Source: Chloroflexi bacterium RBG_16_72_14
Lineage (GTDB): Bacteria > Chloroflexota > Limnocylindria > Limnocylindrales > CSP1-4
Length of the DNA stretch: 13,304 nt
Direction: 5' to 3'
NCBI GenBank assembly: GCA_001797035.1
Contig: MGOE01000104.1
Coordinates: 1-13,304, forward strand
Shown: positions 12,575 to 13,304 of the stretch, piece after piece
How positions within the stretch are numbered: position 1 is the stretch's first letter
Layout of the letters: each line of letters begins with the position of its first letter
The notes under the pieces: model-generated
Databases searched by the model: none
The model's input: only the letters and a program-made list of their open reading frames with translations
Told to the model about the DNA's origin: nothing
Position numbers and translations under genes: made by a program

Positions 12575-13304
12575 GTGGCGGCGCCTGTCCGCACGCTCAC
12601 CCTCCTGCACCTCAACCGCGCCCTGCTCGCGCGACAGCTGCTGCTGGACCGCGCCGAGACCACCGTCGAGGCGGCCGTGGAGCAGGTGGGGGGCCTCCAG
12701 ACGCAGTACGCCCCCTCGGGTTACGTAGGACTCTGGACGCGCGTGGCCGGCTTCGGCCGCGACGACCTCACGGCGGCGCTGGAGCGCCGCTCGATCGTCC
12801 AGGCCACGCTCCTGCGCGCCACGATCCACATGGTCTCCGCGCACGAGTTCTGGCGCTTTGCGCTCGGCATCCGGCGGGCGCGGCGGGCCTGGAACCTGCG
12901 CGTCCGCCCGGACGCCGACGAGGCCACGATGCTCCGCGAGGCCGATCTCCTCCGGGCCGCCCTCGCGGACGGGCCGAGGACGGTGAAGGAGCTGGAGGGT
13001 CTCGCGGACGGCTTCCTCGGGCACCTGGGCGTGTGGGTCGACCTCGTGCGCGTCCCGCCCTCGGGCACCTGGGAGCGCCGACGCGCGGACCGTCTCGCCC
13101 TCGCGGACGCGTGGCTGGGACCGGAGGACGCAACCGAGCCCGAGGGCGTCGCGCACCTCGTCGGCGCCTACCTGCGCGCCTTCGGGCCGGCGCCCTGGAC
13201 GGACATCTCGACGTGGGCAGGCGTCCCCGCGGCGGACCTGCGCCGTGCCGGGGAGGATGCCCTGACGCTGGTCCGGTTCCGCGACGAGGCCGGGCGCGAG
13301 CTCC
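12575..13304 (+). CDS. Winged-helix DNA-binding protein, AlkZ-like (HTH_42), truncated by the window edge
   Basis: The frame is open from the GTG at 12575 through the end of the window (243 codons seen; the family is usually about 350-400 residues). The opening RTLTLLHLNRALLARQLLLDR and the GLQTQYAPSGYVGLWTRV block (40-57) are typical of the winged-helix/AlkZ group. Q42-x-Q44 is the QxQ motif that is catalytic in the AlkZ crosslink/alkylpurine DNA glycosylases, as opposed to the QxD of the E. coli YcaQ branch. LLRATIHMVSAHEFW (79-93) is also characteristic. A DNA-repair glycosylase is a reasonable call, but many relatives are only named DNA-binding. The start is tentative: GGAGG (12557-12561) is 13 bases ahead, which is long, and no ATG lies in frame nearby. 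It follows the small membrane protein genes after 62 bases, and a TAGGTT hexamer overlaps their last stop (12510-12515). Confidence 0.8.
   Translation, partial: MAAPVRTLTLLHLNRALLARQLLLDRAETTVEAAVEQVGGLQTQYAPSGYVGLWTRVAGFGRDDLTAALERRSIVQATLLRATIHMVSAHEFWRFALGIRRARRAWNLRVRPDADEATMLREADLLRAALADGPRTVKELEGLADGFLGHLGVWVDLVRVPPSGTWERRRADRLALADAWLGPEDATEPEGVAHLVGAYLRAFGPAPWTDISTWAGVPAADLRRAGEDALTLVRFRDEAGREL

Noticed and set aside
1..13304. CRISPR arrays, tRNA or rRNA genes, insertion sequences, attachment sites, prophage genes
   Set aside because: No regularly spaced repeat, no tRNA-like stretch, no transposase or integrase motif and no terminal inverted repeats with target duplications were seen by eye; composition is uniform apart from the short AT-rich ars control region.

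Overview
This is a very GC-rich window (visibly around 70% G+C) with short intergenic gaps, start/stop overlaps and only a few weak Shine-Dalgarno-less starts. Gene content (a three-gene AmmeMemoRadiSam set, an ADP-forming CoA ligase fused to an acetyltransferase, a winged-helix AlkZ-type protein, an Asp-box propeller beside a MoaD/ThiS-like protein) fits an environmental Chloroflexota lineage or a high-GC actinomycete. The phylum is inferred; there is no rRNA or other marker here. No tRNA, rRNA, CRISPR array, transposase or integrase was seen, and no gene-free stretch exceeds about 215 bases.

Layout. 1-297 is the 3' end of a plus-strand gene of unclear function. It converges on a 911-residue CoA ligase (ADP-forming)/GNAT protein (325-3060, minus). 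Next, on the minus strand, come a six-Asp-box beta-propeller protein (3547-4620) and, overlapping its stop codon, a small ubiquitin-fold protein ending in Gly-Gly (3273-3554). A minus-strand arsenic operon follows: Acr3 efflux pump (6370-7443), ArsR repressor (6044-6373), ArsP-type permease (5007-6047) and a CxxC mini-thioredoxin (4756-4995). Its members are joined by 4-base overlaps and one 11-base gap. Divergent from it is a MerR-ArsC fusion (7617-8447). Then come AmmeMemoRadiSam protein B (8456-9394) and the radical SAM enzyme (9391-10455), both minus, diverging from AmmeMemoRadiSam protein A (10590-11228, plus). A DUF2461 protein (11255-11977), two tiny tandem membrane proteins (12105-12335 and 12339-12512) and the 5' part of a QxQ-type winged-helix protein (12575 to the end) complete the plus strand.

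How the genes may work together. The ars locus looks complete: arsenate is reduced by the ArsC domain, using a thioredoxin-type electron donor; arsenite leaves through Acr3; the ArsP-like permease may export trivalent organoarsenicals. Two regulators of different families (ArsR and MerR) appear to have separate palindromes in the 173-base divergent region. The AmmeMemoRadiSam trio is a recognised co-occurring set whose biochemical role I do not know to be established.

Most interesting is the MerR-ArsC gene. It has a MerR-class promoter with a 19-base spacer and a predicted leaderless start. Inside it, in frame, lies a strong ribosome-binding site and GTG at the exact domain boundary, so one gene may yield both a regulator-enzyme fusion and a free 152-residue arsenate reductase.
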